64,000 nt of DNA from Legionella sp. W10-070 (GCF_900640175.1 NZ_CAAAJC010000010.1:48227-112226), one strand, 5' to 3'. Numbered from the stretch's first letter, positions 18,077-27,437 are shown. The notes: a model not told the origin generated them from the letters alone. Numbers and translations: made by a program.

Positions 18077-19032
18077 GTGAATTAATTTCCAAACAAATTA
18101 TTGTCCCGCGTGAGTATCACGGACAACGTGTCGATGTGGTACTTGCACAGCTATTTCCGGCCTATTCCCGCTCCCAATTAACTAACTGGTTAAAAAAGGG
18201 AGCCATAACCTTGAATCAGCGAGAATGTAAACCCAAAGAGAAAGTCTTTGGCGGCGATGAAATTGATATAGCGATCACTTCCTCTGAAATAACAGAACAA
18301 ACGCTCTCACTTCCTGAGGCCATTCCTCTGAATATTATTTACGAAGATGAACAATTATTGGTTATTAATAAACCGGCAGGGCTTGTCGTCCATCCAGGAG
18401 CAGGCAATCGTGAGCATACGTTGGTCAATGCCCTTCTATATCATGCGCCTCAGTCACAACATTTGCCTCGGGCAGGAATTGTTCATAGATTGGATAAAGA
18501 TACTACCGGCCTATTGGTAATTGCCAAAACCTTGACTGCACATACCAGCCTGATAAGACAAATGCAGGCTCGCGAAATTCACAGACAATATATTACATTA
18601 GTCTATGGGCATCTTATCTCAGGCGGTGAAATAAACACATTTTATGGCAGACACCCAAGGAATCGATTGAAAATGGCAGTTTGTACCCAGGGGCGGGAAG
18701 CCATTACTCATTATTCGATACGCAAGCAATACCACGACTTTACACTTCTTAATGTTAATCTTTTAACTGGGCGTACACACCAGATTCGTGTTCATATGGC
18801 TCATATTAACCACCCTGTTGTTGGTGATCCATTATATGGTGGAAGACTGCGATTTCCGGCTAAAGTCTCGCAAGAGTTAAGGGAGACGCTAAGTCAATTC
18901 CAACGTCAGGCACTTCATGCTTTCAGGTTGTCTTTCCTTCATCCTGAAACCGAAGAAGAATTGACATTTGAAGCGCCTTTACCGGATGATTTTCAATTAC
19001 TTCTGGAAATGCTGGAAACTCATCTTGACTAA
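18073..19032 (+). CDS. rluD: 23S rRNA pseudouridine(1911/1915/1917) synthase
   Basis: RluD makes three pseudouridines in helix 69 of 23S rRNA. The 319 residues have an N-terminal S4 RNA-binding domain (about 16-75, [20 protein letters not shown]) and a catalytic domain with [13 protein letters not shown], catalytic Asp141. Further family motifs are [13 protein letters not shown] and [15 protein letters not shown] overlap with miaB and overlap with pgeF downstream suggest one operon. rluD-pgeF adjacency is common in gammaproteobacteria. Confidence 0.95.
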   Translation: MSELISKQIIVPREYHGQRVDVVLAQLFPAYSRSQLTNWLKKGAITLNQRECKPKEKVFGGDEIDIAITSSEITEQTLSLPEAIPLNIIYEDEQLLVINKPAGLVVHPGAGNREHTLVNALLYHAPQSQHLPRAGIVHRLDKDTTGLLVIAKTLTAHTSLIRQMQAREIHRQYITLVYGHLISGGEINTFYGRHPRNRLKMAVCTQGREAITHYSIRKQYHDFTLLNVNLLTGRTHQIRVHMAHINHPVVGDPLYGGRLRFPAKVSQELRETLSQFQRQALHAFRLSFLHPETEEELTFEAPLPDDFQLLLEMLETHLD

Positions 19033-19765
19033 TATACACGCTAACTGGTCTTCTCCTCCCAATGTGCATGCCCTGACAACCCTGAGAAATACAGGGCACA
19101 GCAAATTAACCTTCGCCAGCAACAACCTTGCTTTACATGTAGGTGATGATCCATCTCATGTTCGTTTAAATCGTGAGCAATTAAAAACAGAACTCAATCT
19201 ACCCACAGATCCGGAATGGTTAGAGCAGGTACACGGCAATACCTGCATTATTGTTGAAGAAGACACTAATCGCACTGCTGATGCAGCGATTACCCGCAGC
19301 GCACAGCATACTCTGGCTATTATGACCGCAGATTGCCTGCCAATTTTACTTTGCAGCCAAAGAGGTGATGAAGTAGCCGCAATCCATGCCGGATGGCGAG
19401 GATTGGCAAATGGGGTGATTGAAAATACTGTCAGTAAAATGCTAAGTCACCCGTCTCAACTGATAGGCTGGATAGGACCTGCTATTTGCCAAGACTGCTT
19501 CGAGGTAGGAGCTGACGTTTTAACGGCCTTTCAAAACAGCCATGCTTACACACCGGAGGCATTCCGCGCTAAAGGTGACAAATGGCATGCGAATTTACCA
19601 AAACTCGCAGAATATATGTTAAACAGTTTGGGCATCATGTCTGTTTATCAGTCAAATTTATGTACATTTGAACAAAAAAATGACTTTTATTCCTATCGCC
19701 GAGAGTCACAAACAGGTAGAATGGCTACTCTCATTTGGTTCAATGAAAAAAACCGGAATATTTGA
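19025..19765 (+). CDS. pgeF: peptidoglycan editing factor PgeF (YfiH/laccase-domain protein)
   Basis: PgeF removes wrongly added L-Ser from peptidoglycan precursors and was earlier called a polyphenol oxidase. I start at TTG 19025 ([17 protein letters not shown]), with GGAAA 6 bases upstream and an 8-base overlap with rluD; the frame's earlier ATG lies deep inside rluD. The 246 residues carry the metal site motifs WLEQVHGN, MTADCLPILL and AAIHAGWRGLANG, including the His/Cys/His ligands, then IGPAICQDCFEVG and a C-terminal FYSYRR motif. Confidence 0.92.
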   Translation: MTNIHANWSSPPNVHALTTLRNTGHSKLTFASNNLALHVGDDPSHVRLNREQLKTELNLPTDPEWLEQVHGNTCIIVEEDTNRTADAAITRSAQHTLAIMTADCLPILLCSQRGDEVAAIHAGWRGLANGVIENTVSKMLSHPSQLIGWIGPAICQDCFEVGADVLTAFQNSHAYTPEAFRAKGDKWHANLPKLAEYMLNSLGIMSVYQSNLCTFEQKNDFYSYRRESQTGRMATLIWFNEKNRNI

Positions 19766-19766
19766 T

Positions 19767-21134
19767 ATGATTAGAAAACTTCGTATTACAATAAAAATCT
19801 TACTCTTAACGCTCTTTACTTTTACAGCAATAGCTGAAGAAGCAAAGCCACTGGCTACCTGGGCGCCCATACTTAAAAATACCATGCCTGCTATTGTTAA
19901 CGTAGCGGTACAGGGTTTTGTGCAAAACCCTGCAAGCCCTGAAGATGAAGAAGGTGAGGACAAGCAGGCAAGACCTCAGTTGCCAGAAAAGCCTAAAAAG
20001 TTTCAAAGCATTGGTTCAGGCGTTATCGTAGATCCGCAAAATGGAGTGATCATTACCAATGATCATGTCATCCGTAATGCCTCTTTAATTACGGTCACAT
20101 TAAATGACGGGCGACGCCTGAAAGCAAGACTTATTGGTGGCGACAGTGAGACAGATATCGCTGTTTTAAAAATTGATGCCAAAAACCTTAAAAGCCTCCC
20201 CATTGGAAATTCCGATACAGCAGAAGTCGGAGACTTTGTGGTCGCCATAGGTAATCCATTCGGCTTAAACAGTTTTGGCAATAGCCAAACCGCTACTTTT
20301 GGCATTATTAGCGCCACTAAGCGAAGCGATCTGAACATTGAAGGTGTCGAAAACTTCATTCAAACTGATGCAGCAATTAATCCCGGAAATTCAGGCGGTG
20401 CCCTGGTGAATACGAATGGGGAATTAATCGGCATCAATACCGCCATCATTTCGCCCTACGGAGGCAACGTCGGAATTGGTTTTGCCATACCAATCAATAT
20501 GGCGAAAGATGTCGCACAACAATTGATAAAATTTGGTTCTATCCATCGGGGGTTAATGGGAATTTTCGTTCAGCACCTTACTCCCGAATTAGCCCAGGCA
20601 ATGGGTTATCCTGAGGAACTGCAAGGCGCAATTATCGCTCAGGTGAATCAAGATTCCCCTGCAGAAAAAGCGGGCCTCAAGCCAGGTGATATTATCACTC
20701 AGATTAATGATACCAAAATCACTCAGGCTACTCAGGTTAAATCAACCATTGGACTCTTACGAGTTGGTAGTGAGGCAAGACTGACTATTAAGAGAGATGG
20801 TAAAGAAATGACCTTAAGCGCGATGGTTACCGATATCAAAAAACATGAGCAGAAATTGCAAGCTAATAATCCATTCCTGTACGGCCTTGCACTGAAGAAC
20901 TTTGAGCAAGACTCACCCTTGCACGGTCCTGTTATTGGCGTACAAGTCACTGGGGCGTCAGAAAACAGTGCCGGATGGAGGGCTGGTTTAAGACCTGGTG
21001 ACATTATCATTGCAGCAAACAAGCAATCGACACCAACTGTCAGGGCTCTGCAAATGATTGCCCAGCAGAAAAACAAGCAATTGCTGTTGCAGGTGTTACG
21101 TGGACCTGGAGCCCTTTATTTATTAATAGTTTAA
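19767..21134 (+). CDS. htrA: periplasmic serine protease Do/HtrA (DegP-like)
   Basis: Periplasmic chaperone-protease that degrades misfolded proteins. I start at ATG 19767 (MIRKLRITIKI), one base after the pgeF stop, because it gives a clean signal peptide ending near TAIAEEA. The 455 residues carry the trypsin-like triad His100 (TNDHVI), Asp130 (ETDIAVL) and Ser209 (NPGNSGGA), then two PDZ domains (about 255-345 and 365-450, with GLKPGDII and GLRPGDII). A Glu-rich loop between signal and protease domains resembles the LA loop. In Legionella HtrA is needed for stress survival and growth in host cells. Confidence 0.95.
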   Translation: MIRKLRITIKILLLTLFTFTAIAEEAKPLATWAPILKNTMPAIVNVAVQGFVQNPASPEDEEGEDKQARPQLPEKPKKFQSIGSGVIVDPQNGVIITNDHVIRNASLITVTLNDGRRLKARLIGGDSETDIAVLKIDAKNLKSLPIGNSDTAEVGDFVVAIGNPFGLNSFGNSQTATFGIISATKRSDLNIEGVENFIQTDAAINPGNSGGALVNTNGELIGINTAIISPYGGNVGIGFAIPINMAKDVAQQLIKFGSIHRGLMGIFVQHLTPELAQAMGYPEELQGAIIAQVNQDSPAEKAGLKPGDIITQINDTKITQATQVKSTIGLLRVGSEARLTIKRDGKEMTLSAMVTDIKKHEQKLQANNPFLYGLALKNFEQDSPLHGPVIGVQVTGASENSAGWRAGLRPGDIIIAANKQSTPTVRALQMIAQQKNKQLLLQVLRGPGALYLLIV

Positions 21135-21144
21135 CTAACGAGAT

Positions 21145-21172
21145 GGATGTCCTGGCTTTTGCCAGAACATCC
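21145..21172 (+). terminator. hairpin after htrA
   Basis: The arms GGATGTCCTGGC (21145-21156) and GCCAGAACATCC (21161-21172) pair over 12 bp with one mismatch around a TTTT loop. It follows the htrA stop by 10 bases; the tail is TCCCCCTT rather than a T run. Confidence 0.55.
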
Positions 21173-21244
21173 TCCCCCTTCCCTGTATTTTTTTCAGTAG
21201 CTGACACTCAGCTTGTTTCTCAAAGAAGAGCAAATTTATATTTC

Positions 21245-21323
21245 GGGTGAGATTAAAACTGCGGTTGGTGTTAATTAATGGTGTCTACAACTTTCAAGGA
21301 AAAACTGTAGTTTTAATCGCCCC
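21245..21323. repeat. GATTAAAACTGCGG repeat as an inverted pair (copy 3)
   Basis: The left arm GGGTGAGATTAAAACTGCGG (21245-21264) faces a right arm at about 21289-21323. The complement of that right arm reads GGGGCGATTAAAACTACAG then TTTTTCCTTGAAAG. The two arms flank about 25 bases with no gene. This gives the element its form: two copies facing each other as in a REP-like or MITE unit. Confidence 0.65.
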
Positions 21324-21418
21324 CTTATATTTCTTAGTATTTGATTTTACTCATATCCATGTTTGACAAATAAGCCATGATATTATAGAGCTATTTTAAA
21401 AATAATTAGGATTTTCTC

Positions 21419-21447
21419 TTGACATTAAAGTCCTAAAAGGACAAAAT
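21419..21447 (+). promoter_or_regulatory. promoter for the tRNA gene
   Basis: TTGACA (21419-21424), a 17-base spacer, then CAAAAT (21442-21447) lie 11 bases before the mature tRNA. A GC-containing stretch (CACGCCTC) follows the -10, as is common in stringently controlled stable RNA promoters. The -35 is perfect; the -10 matches four of six bases. Confidence 0.5.
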
Positions 21448-21458
21448 CACGCCTCGAT

Positions 21459-21535
21459 GGCTATGTGGCTCAGCCGGTTAGAGCGCGGCACTCATAATGC
21501 TGAGGTCGGTGGTTCGAGTCCACCCATAGCCACCA
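21459..21535 (+). tRNA. tRNA with CAT anticodon, probably elongator tRNA-Met
   Basis: The 77-base gene has a 7-bp acceptor stem GGCTATG/CATAGCC and an encoded ACCA end. The D arm contains GGTTAGAGC, the anticodon loop is CTCATAA, and the TTCGAGTC T-loop is present. It closely resembles gammaproteobacterial elongator tRNA-Met. A tRNA-Ile2 with modified CAT cannot be fully excluded by eye. No integrase or attachment duplication is visible next to it. Confidence 0.93.
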
Positions 21536-21715
21536 TACAATCACATATCTTCAAATGTGAAAATATAACGAAATCCTCGTATCAGATAAGCACTTCAATT
21601 TCCTGGCTCTGGATTAAATACCCTTAATCAATGAATTACGTTTATTTCCGAAAACTCTATTGTATCCTTATAAATTTAGTTATGATGTTGCTATGAATTA
21701 TTTTATGGTTGTTTA

Positions 21716-24085
21716 ATGCGAAAAATTGCGGGTTATCTTTTAGTTTTGCTTTGCTTGAAGCTTGCATATGCCACCGAAGTTACTATAAAGACAGTTACCG
21801 AAGCTGGCAATCCTGCCTATATGATTCATGTAGGTAAATTTCTTCATGAAAGCAATGCATTACAACTTAAACTTAAACTATCCTCATCCATTAATCAGCC
21901 TGTTACGCTTGCACAATTATCTGATAAAAAAAATTATGTTGTAAAAGTAGGTCCTGTTAAAGATTATGAAGTAGCGCAAAAATTACAAACCGAAATTAAA
22001 GAAGACTTGCCGTTAACGAAATACACTGCCCCCCCTCCAGCTCCCATCGTTAATACCGCAACAAGCAAAAAAGCCAATACACCGCCTCCCAAGAAACTGT
22101 GGAACTTAAGAGGGGCAGATGTTCGTGCTGTTATTGGGGAGGTATCGAGGGTTACTGGAAAAAATTTTATTATTGACCCACGCGTGCAAGGAAAAATCTC
22201 CATTGTCTCCAGCACCCCCATTTCAGATAAGGAGTTATATCAGGTCTTCTTATCTATGCTGCAAATCTCAGGTTACGCAGCAATCCCCAGTGGCGATGTG
22301 ATAAAAATTGTACCCAATATTGACGCCAAGACCCAGTCACCTGATTTACTAAGCCAATTAAAAAGTCGCCCTCAGGGGGATGACATGATGGTTGCTGTAA
22401 TCCCTGTACACTATGTGCCTTCTGAACAGCTTGTACCTGTCTTGAGACCCTTAATGCCCCAATGGAGCAGTGTATCTGCCTATACTCCTTCTAATATGCT
22501 CATTTTATCAGGGCGGGCAAACAATATTAAACAGATGGTCAGAATCATCAAACAGGTAGATAGCTCATCAGCAAATGGTATTGATATGGTTCCCCTCAAG
22601 CACGCCCTGGCTATGGATGTTGCAAATACCCTTAAGGATTTGATCAAGGCCCAACCCGCTTCCGGCGGTCACAGTCAGACCATGCTTGCGGCTGATGATC
22701 GCAGCAATGCTATTTTACTGAGTGGCAGCAAGACAGAACGTATCAGACTTCGTTTGCTTATCGCAAAACTGGATCGTCAAAGTCCCTATGGCAGCAACAG
22801 TAACACTCAAGTGGTTTATCTACATTATTTGCGTGCCGAAGATCTGGTTCCTATACTGGCAGGAATTGCTCAAGCAAATTTCAGTGGTAACGTTGGCACA
22901 ACGATAGGTACCATAACAAGGCCTGTCCTGGATAGCACAAATCCTGCCTCTAATCTGGTAGGTACCTCTTCTGCTACTCAAGGCCTTACTTCAACCTCAT
23001 CATCGTCTCAGGCAACAAATCCAGCAGCCACACCCACTACGACTGGTGCTGCCACCCAACTGGAAGGGACTACTAAACCGACAGTACAAATTATTGGTGA
23101 GCCTAATACCAATTCCATTATCATTAATGCACCGGCAAGCCTGATACGAATATTGAAATCAGTTATTAGCCAGTTGGATATTCGTCCAGCCCAATTACTA
23201 ATTGAAGCGCTGGTCGCTGAAATTGATGAAAGTGATCTCAACAGCCTAGGAATCGAATGGGGCTCTAATCAGCAAACTGGCAGACCTGGCGATTTCAGGC
23301 CAGGTTTTGCGATCGTTAACTCCAAAACAGCCGTGGATGACCTGCAAGCTCAAATTTATGCGCTAGCTAACCAACGTAAAGCCAATATTTTATCAACTCC
23401 CTCAGTAGTAGTGCTTGATAACAGGCAGGCCAAGATCCTTGTTGGCCGACAGGTTTCAGTTGCCTCCACCTCTTACCCTAATAATGCCGGTGGAACAGCC
23501 ATTGCCACCCCTTATACTACGTTTGATCGTGTTAATGTGGCGTTGCATCTTTATGTAAGGCCACAGATTACTCGTGGCAACGGGATTCAATTACAAATTG
23601 ATCAAGGCAACGATACAATTGATCCCGCAAGTTCACTTAATGCTGACAACCCCGTTTTTAAAATTTCCAGCATTGTTACTTCAGTGCATGTTGAAAGCGG
23701 CGATATTGTCGTATTAGGAGGTTTAACCCAGGACAGCTTGGGAAATGATAATATACGCCTTCCTATTCTCGGGGACATCCCCGGTGTTGGACGTCTTTTC
23801 CAACATAATCTTCAAAATCGTGAAAAGCGCATATTAATGGTCTTCATAAAACCCTGTATTTTACGAAGTCAAAATGATGCCCTGCTGGTGACAAACGATA
23901 AATATCGTGACATACGGCAGGATCAATTGGATTCTTTACGTGCACAACCTTATAACCAAAGAAATGATGACATATTGCTGCCATCGCTTAATCAGGCAGC
24001 ATTGCCAAAACCTTTTAGCGACTCTGTTCAGCAAAAGGTTATAATTAAGAACCAAGTAAAAAAAACCATACCAATGACGAAATAG
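21716..24085 (+). CDS. lspD: type II secretion outer-membrane secretin
   Basis: GspD/LspD forms the outer-membrane channel of the type II system, which in Legionella exports proteases, lipases and other factors. The 789 residues start with a signal peptide (MRKIAGYLLVLLCLKLAYA), then a region unlike typical N0 with an SPOR-like segment (about 30-95). N0-N3 domains follow (about 115-480, starting WNLRGADVRAVIGEV), with a Ser/Thr-rich low-complexity insert in N3 (about 420-445). The secretin domain contains ILSTPSVVVLDNRQAKI and VLGGLTQDS. lspE starts at the next base after the stop. Confidence 0.95.
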   Translation: MRKIAGYLLVLLCLKLAYATEVTIKTVTEAGNPAYMIHVGKFLHESNALQLKLKLSSSINQPVTLAQLSDKKNYVVKVGPVKDYEVAQKLQTEIKEDLPLTKYTAPPPAPIVNTATSKKANTPPPKKLWNLRGADVRAVIGEVSRVTGKNFIIDPRVQGKISIVSSTPISDKELYQVFLSMLQISGYAAIPSGDVIKIVPNIDAKTQSPDLLSQLKSRPQGDDMMVAVIPVHYVPSEQLVPVLRPLMPQWSSVSAYTPSNMLILSGRANNIKQMVRIIKQVDSSSANGIDMVPLKHALAMDVANTLKDLIKAQPASGGHSQTMLAADDRSNAILLSGSKTERIRLRLLIAKLDRQSPYGSNSNTQVVYLHYLRAEDLVPILAGIAQANFSGNVGTTIGTITRPVLDSTNPASNLVGTSSATQGLTSTSSSSQATNPAATPTTTGAATQLEGTTKPTVQIIGEPNTNSIIINAPASLIRILKSVISQLDIRPAQLLIEALVAEIDESDLNSLGIEWGSNQQTGRPGDFRPGFAIVNSKTAVDDLQAQIYALANQRKANILSTPSVVVLDNRQAKILVGRQVSVASTSYPNNAGGTAIATPYTTFDRVNVALHLYVRPQITRGNGIQLQIDQGNDTIDPASSLNADNPVFKISSIVTSVHVESGDIVVLGGLTQDSLGNDNIRLPILGDIPGVGRLFQHNLQNREKRILMVFIKPCILRSQNDALLVTNDKYRDIRQDQLDSLRAQPYNQRNDDILLPSLNQAALPKPFSDSVQQKVIIKNQVKKTIPMTK

Positions 24086-25570
24086 ATGGCAAATAATGAA
24101 ATAACGAAACGTCTGCCCTATAGTTTTGCTAAAAACCAGGGAGTAATTGCCAACATGCAGGATGATGGTACTGCTGTCCTCTATCATTTGGCTAATCCTC
24201 CCCTGCCAGTGCTTGCGGAAATCAAACGCTTGCTTCAATGTGAATTGAAACTGAAGGAAGTAAGCGAATTTGATTTCCAGCAACATCTAGCTCAAATTTA
24301 TCAGTCCCAATCGTCAATTTTCGATGCGGCGGAGGTCATGGAAGAAGATATGGATTTGTCATTACTGGCGGGGCAATTACCTGTCAGTGAAGACCTGCTT
24401 GATAATCAGGATGATGCACCGATTATACGTTTACTTAATGCCTTGTTCACTCAAGCAATCAAGCAGAAAGCATCTGATATTCATATTGAAACCTATGAGA
24501 ACCGGGTTCTTGTCCGAAATCGCATAGACGGTGTTTTGCATGAGGTTCTGGAAATTCAACGGGCAATTGCTCCTTTAGTCATTTCCCGCGTTAAGGTCAT
24601 GGCTAAATTAGATATCGCTGAAAAGCGCATACCTCAGGATGGTCGAATTGCCTTACGTATTGGTGGACACAACATTGATGTGCGTGTTTCAACCCTGCCT
24701 TCCAACCATGGAGAACGTATTGTACTTCGGATTCTGGATAAGCAGGCCGCCCAACTGGATTTAAGCCTTTTAGGGATGCCTGGATCCACATTAACAGCCA
24801 TGCGTAAAATGATTGCCGAGCCTCATGGTATTATCCTGGTAACAGGGCCCACCGGCTCAGGAAAAACAACTTCACTCTATGCGATGCTCACTGAACTTAA
24901 TGAGGTTAGCCGTAATATTCTCACCATTGAAGACCCCATTGAATATGATTTACCCGGTATCGGCCAGACTCAGGTCAATACCAAAGTACAAATGACCTTT
25001 GCCAAAGGGCTCAGAGCCATCCTTCGTCAAGATCCAGATGTAGTGATGATTGGGGAAATCAGGGATCTGGAAACTGCCGAAATTGCAGTTCAAGCCAGTC
25101 TCACTGGCCATTTAGTACTTTCAACCTTGCATACCAACAGCGCACTGGGAGCATTAACCCGCCTGCACGATATGGGAGTAGAATCTTTTTTACTGGCTTC
25201 CAGTATTGTAGGCTTGATTGCCCAAAGATTAGTACGAAAATTATGCCCTCATTGTAAAACTCCCCATCATTTGCGAAAAGATGAAATAGAGTTAATGGGT
25301 ATCAAGCCTGACACTGATATTTCCAAAGTGTGCGAACCGAATGGGTGTGAGCAATGCAACCAACTAGGTTATCGAGGGCGAACAGGAATCTATGAATTGA
25401 TAACCATTGATGAAACCTTGCGCGGAATGATTCATCGTAATGAAAACCTGCAACTCATTGATAGTTATTTACGCCCGGCTACCCCAACCATCCGTGAAGA
25501 TGGATTCAAGCGGGTTATAGCCGGTGATACTTCACTGGCAGAAATTTTGCGCGTTACCAGCCAACATTAG
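24086..25570 (+). CDS. lspE: type II secretion ATPase
   Basis: GspE/LspE is the cytoplasmic ATPase that drives pseudopilus assembly. The 494 residues contain Walker A GPTGSGKT (254-261), an Asp box (LTIEDPIEYDLPGIGQ), Walker B (RQDPDVVMIGEIRD), a His box (TGHLVLSTLHTN), and a tetracysteine zinc site with CPHC and CEQC in the C-terminal part. The ATG follows the lspD stop with no gap. No gspF-K genes follow: an unknown gene lies convergent after 64 bases. This lspDE pair standing alone is the known Legionella arrangement. Confidence 0.96.
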   Translation: MANNEITKRLPYSFAKNQGVIANMQDDGTAVLYHLANPPLPVLAEIKRLLQCELKLKEVSEFDFQQHLAQIYQSQSSIFDAAEVMEEDMDLSLLAGQLPVSEDLLDNQDDAPIIRLLNALFTQAIKQKASDIHIETYENRVLVRNRIDGVLHEVLEIQRAIAPLVISRVKVMAKLDIAEKRIPQDGRIALRIGGHNIDVRVSTLPSNHGERIVLRILDKQAAQLDLSLLGMPGSTLTAMRKMIAEPHGIILVTGPTGSGKTTSLYAMLTELNEVSRNILTIEDPIEYDLPGIGQTQVNTKVQMTFAKGLRAILRQDPDVVMIGEIRDLETAEIAVQASLTGHLVLSTLHTNSALGALTRLHDMGVESFLLASSIVGLIAQRLVRKLCPHCKTPHHLRKDEIELMGIKPDTDISKVCEPNGCEQCNQLGYRGRTGIYELITIDETLRGMIHRNENLQLIDSYLRPATPTIREDGFKRVIAGDTSLAEILRVTSQH

Positions 25571-25634
25571 ACTGCAGCAATACCTTAACAATGAATTTTC
25601 TCTCCTTTAAAAAATTTGCAAATGCATTTATTGG

Positions 25635-26441
25635 TTAAATAGCAGAAATATTTTTTGTATTTAAGGCTTTGGAAGGTGCTTCCTGGTGAAAGTGAAACTT
25701 TAGTTTTTCTAACTTTTTGATCTCGATTTTTGCCAATGGATCAGCCATCAACTTCTCAAAAGAGCACCCTGTTTCTGATAATTTTTCATTTAAAAATTGA
25801 ATCAGTTTTACTCTTTGTTTAGAAGGGGAAAGTGTATTATCAATCATTGAATCACAATGATGAGCAATTGCTTTTGCTATCTGATGTTTTTCTAATTGAA
25901 ACCCAATCCTGGTAGTTATAATTTTTAGAAAAGCATCAGATGATTTTAAAACAAAATCAAGAAGAAAATCGGGATTGGATAATAGACATTCTCCCAATTT
26001 AGTTGTAAATTCAATCTCCGATCTGCAAGCCAGCATAAGCTCCGTCTGAGCCGGAATATCAAGCGCCAAGAAATCTTTGCCTGTCTGCAAAGAAATCCAG
26101 GAGATAAAGTTATTTTCTACTTTCTGGTTATGAGCAGCAAATTGGAAATGAGGATATCGACTACCTCGGGTATCCCAGACAATAAAAGATCCTTTAGCCT
26201 CTGCCAAAGCATTCATCTTTTGTTTTACTATGTAAGTATCAACATAATTTCCTATGATTGGCAAAGCAAATTTAATAGCTGCGATTAATTCACGTAATGA
26301 AAGAGAGGGACCATTTTTGTAATTATCTAATGCTTTTCTAAGATTTTGTATGGAAGGATTAATATATTTACCGGTTTTCCTGGTTTGTAATTCAAACATA
26401 TAGGCCAAAGCGTCCTCTAGCGCTTTTAATTGCTCCCTCAT
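25635..26441 (-). CDS. hypothetical protein, 268 residues
   Basis: The start at 26441 has GGGGGAGAG five bases upstream. The product is soluble, mainly helical, with no signal peptide or clear membrane segment. It opens with a likely coiled helix (REQLKALEDALAYMFELQTRK). I do not recognise any domain. It sits alone between lspE (convergent) and a repeat-bearing gap. In a Legionella genome such orphan soluble proteins are often Dot/Icm substrates, but the C-terminus (SKALNTKNISAI) does not show a clear Glu-rich E-block, so this stays open. Confidence 0.65.
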   Translation of the reverse strand: MREQLKALEDALAYMFELQTRKTGKYINPSIQNLRKALDNYKNGPSLSLRELIAAIKFALPIIGNYVDTYIVKQKMNALAEAKGSFIVWDTRGSRYPHFQFAAHNQKVENNFISWISLQTGKDFLALDIPAQTELMLACRSEIEFTTKLGECLLSNPDFLLDFVLKSSDAFLKIITTRIGFQLEKHQIAKAIAHHCDSMIDNTLSPSKQRVKLIQFLNEKLSETGCSFEKLMADPLAKIEIKKLEKLKFHFHQEAPSKALNTKNISAI

Positions 26442-26755
26442 TAGGCTCTCCCCCTTTACCTCCTTCTTTTAAAACTAGTTCAAAAATGATGCTTTTACAA
26501 AAAATAAAGAACAATATTGCTTTTAAATAATCTGATTGGTCTTTAAATAAAGCAAAAAGTGGAAGCGACAAATGTCCATCCACCTTATCCAAAAGCTAAA
26601 TCCTAATACAATTGGCCCAGAGCCTACGTTCCGCGCTTTATGCGTGGAATCTAGTCCCAAACTCGTCAATAGGATGGTTATTTTCGTGTTGTTTGTATGA
26701 ATCCCGCGCATAAAGCGCGGGAAGTGGACAATATAAGTTGAAATATCAACAGACT
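26442..26755. other. intergenic region with REP-like pair
   Basis: This gap of 314 bases contains the palindromic pair at 26623-26725 and the ribosome site and AT-rich upstream region of the 268-residue gene. Nothing else coding is seen. Confidence 0.55.
26623..26725. repeat. REP-like pair of palindromes
   Basis: Two hairpins face each other: TTCCGCGC-tttat-GCGTGGAA (26629-26649) and TCCCGCGC-ataaa-GCGCGGGA (26702-26722), with ACGT and AAGT motifs on the outer sides. The layout and edges match the inner pair at 1374-1450, with different stem bases, as if the stems had changed together while keeping pairing. Confidence 0.65.
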
Positions 26756-27250
26756 CTAATATTCGGTTGCCGCATCCGTAATACCTGTGTCGTTGGAAGT
26801 ATCGTTGGCGCCATCAGGAGACGTAGTAGTGCTACTTGTTCCGATACCCGTATCAGTATTTCCATTAGTTGTGGTATCGGGTGGAGCAGTAGTAGTACCA
26901 GAGTCAGTAGTATCCAGGCTACCATCGGTTGTTGTCGGATCAGGCGTGGTTACCGGGTCACTACCATGGGTCATTGGATCAGTAGGCATTCCCGTGGTGG
27001 TACCAGAGTCCATCGTACTGGTATTATGATCAACAGAGGTAGAGCCCGTTACAGTGCCGTCATCATTGAGACCAGGATTTGTTTCCTGAGTAGTTGTGGT
27101 CGGTTGAGAGTTACCCGGTAAAGTAGTTGTTCCAGTAGGTTGTTCAATATTGTTTGTCCCCTGAGAATCAGTATTGGGCGCATTCATGCCCGCATGAGCA
27201 AACATTGATAGCCCAAAGGTTGCTATAAAAACTGAAATTATCCTTTTCAT
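26756..27250 (-). CDS. secreted Thr/Asp/Gly-rich low-complexity protein
   Basis: The 164 residues begin with a signal peptide (MKRIISVFIATFGLSMFAHA). The rest is almost wholly Thr, Ser, Asp, Gly, Asn and Pro, with recurring DSGTTT and TGTTT-like runs (for example TMDSGTTTG, DTTDSGTTTA). There is no cysteine and no hydrophobic core, so the mature protein is likely disordered and outside the cytoplasm. A role at the cell surface is possible but not shown. Coding rather than noise is supported by the intact signal peptide and by the frame staying open. Confidence 0.7.
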   Translation of the reverse strand: MKRIISVFIATFGLSMFAHAGMNAPNTDSQGTNNIEQPTGTTTLPGNSQPTTTTQETNPGLNDDGTVTGSTSVDHNTSTMDSGTTTGMPTDPMTHGSDPVTTPDPTTTDGSLDTTDSGTTTAPPDTTTNGNTDTGIGTSSTTTSPDGANDTSNDTGITDAATEY

Positions 27251-27437
27251 GATTATCCCCCTGAAATTGATTTCATACGCAGGATATTATCCCTAATCAG
27301 AGTATAGATGAGTTATTCATTTTTATTGATTTCAAATTTGAAAATATGCGAATTATTATTACGTGAATTTAGTTAGTCTGAGGTTATAGGCTATTGATCT
27401 TTCCCCCAAAAATAAGACCATGACATTGATGAGATTT

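Noticed and set aside
21459..21535. Possible integration site at the tRNA gene
   Set aside because: No integrase, no duplicated 3' tRNA end and no change in gene type is visible on either side; lspDE is a core locus.
26738..27121. Plus-strand open frames opposite the Thr-rich gene
   Set aside because: The sequence (Arg/Ser/Ile-rich or Val/Ser/Pro-rich) is what the reverse of Thr/Asp/Gly codons gives; there is no ribosome site, and the minus frame has a proper signal peptide.
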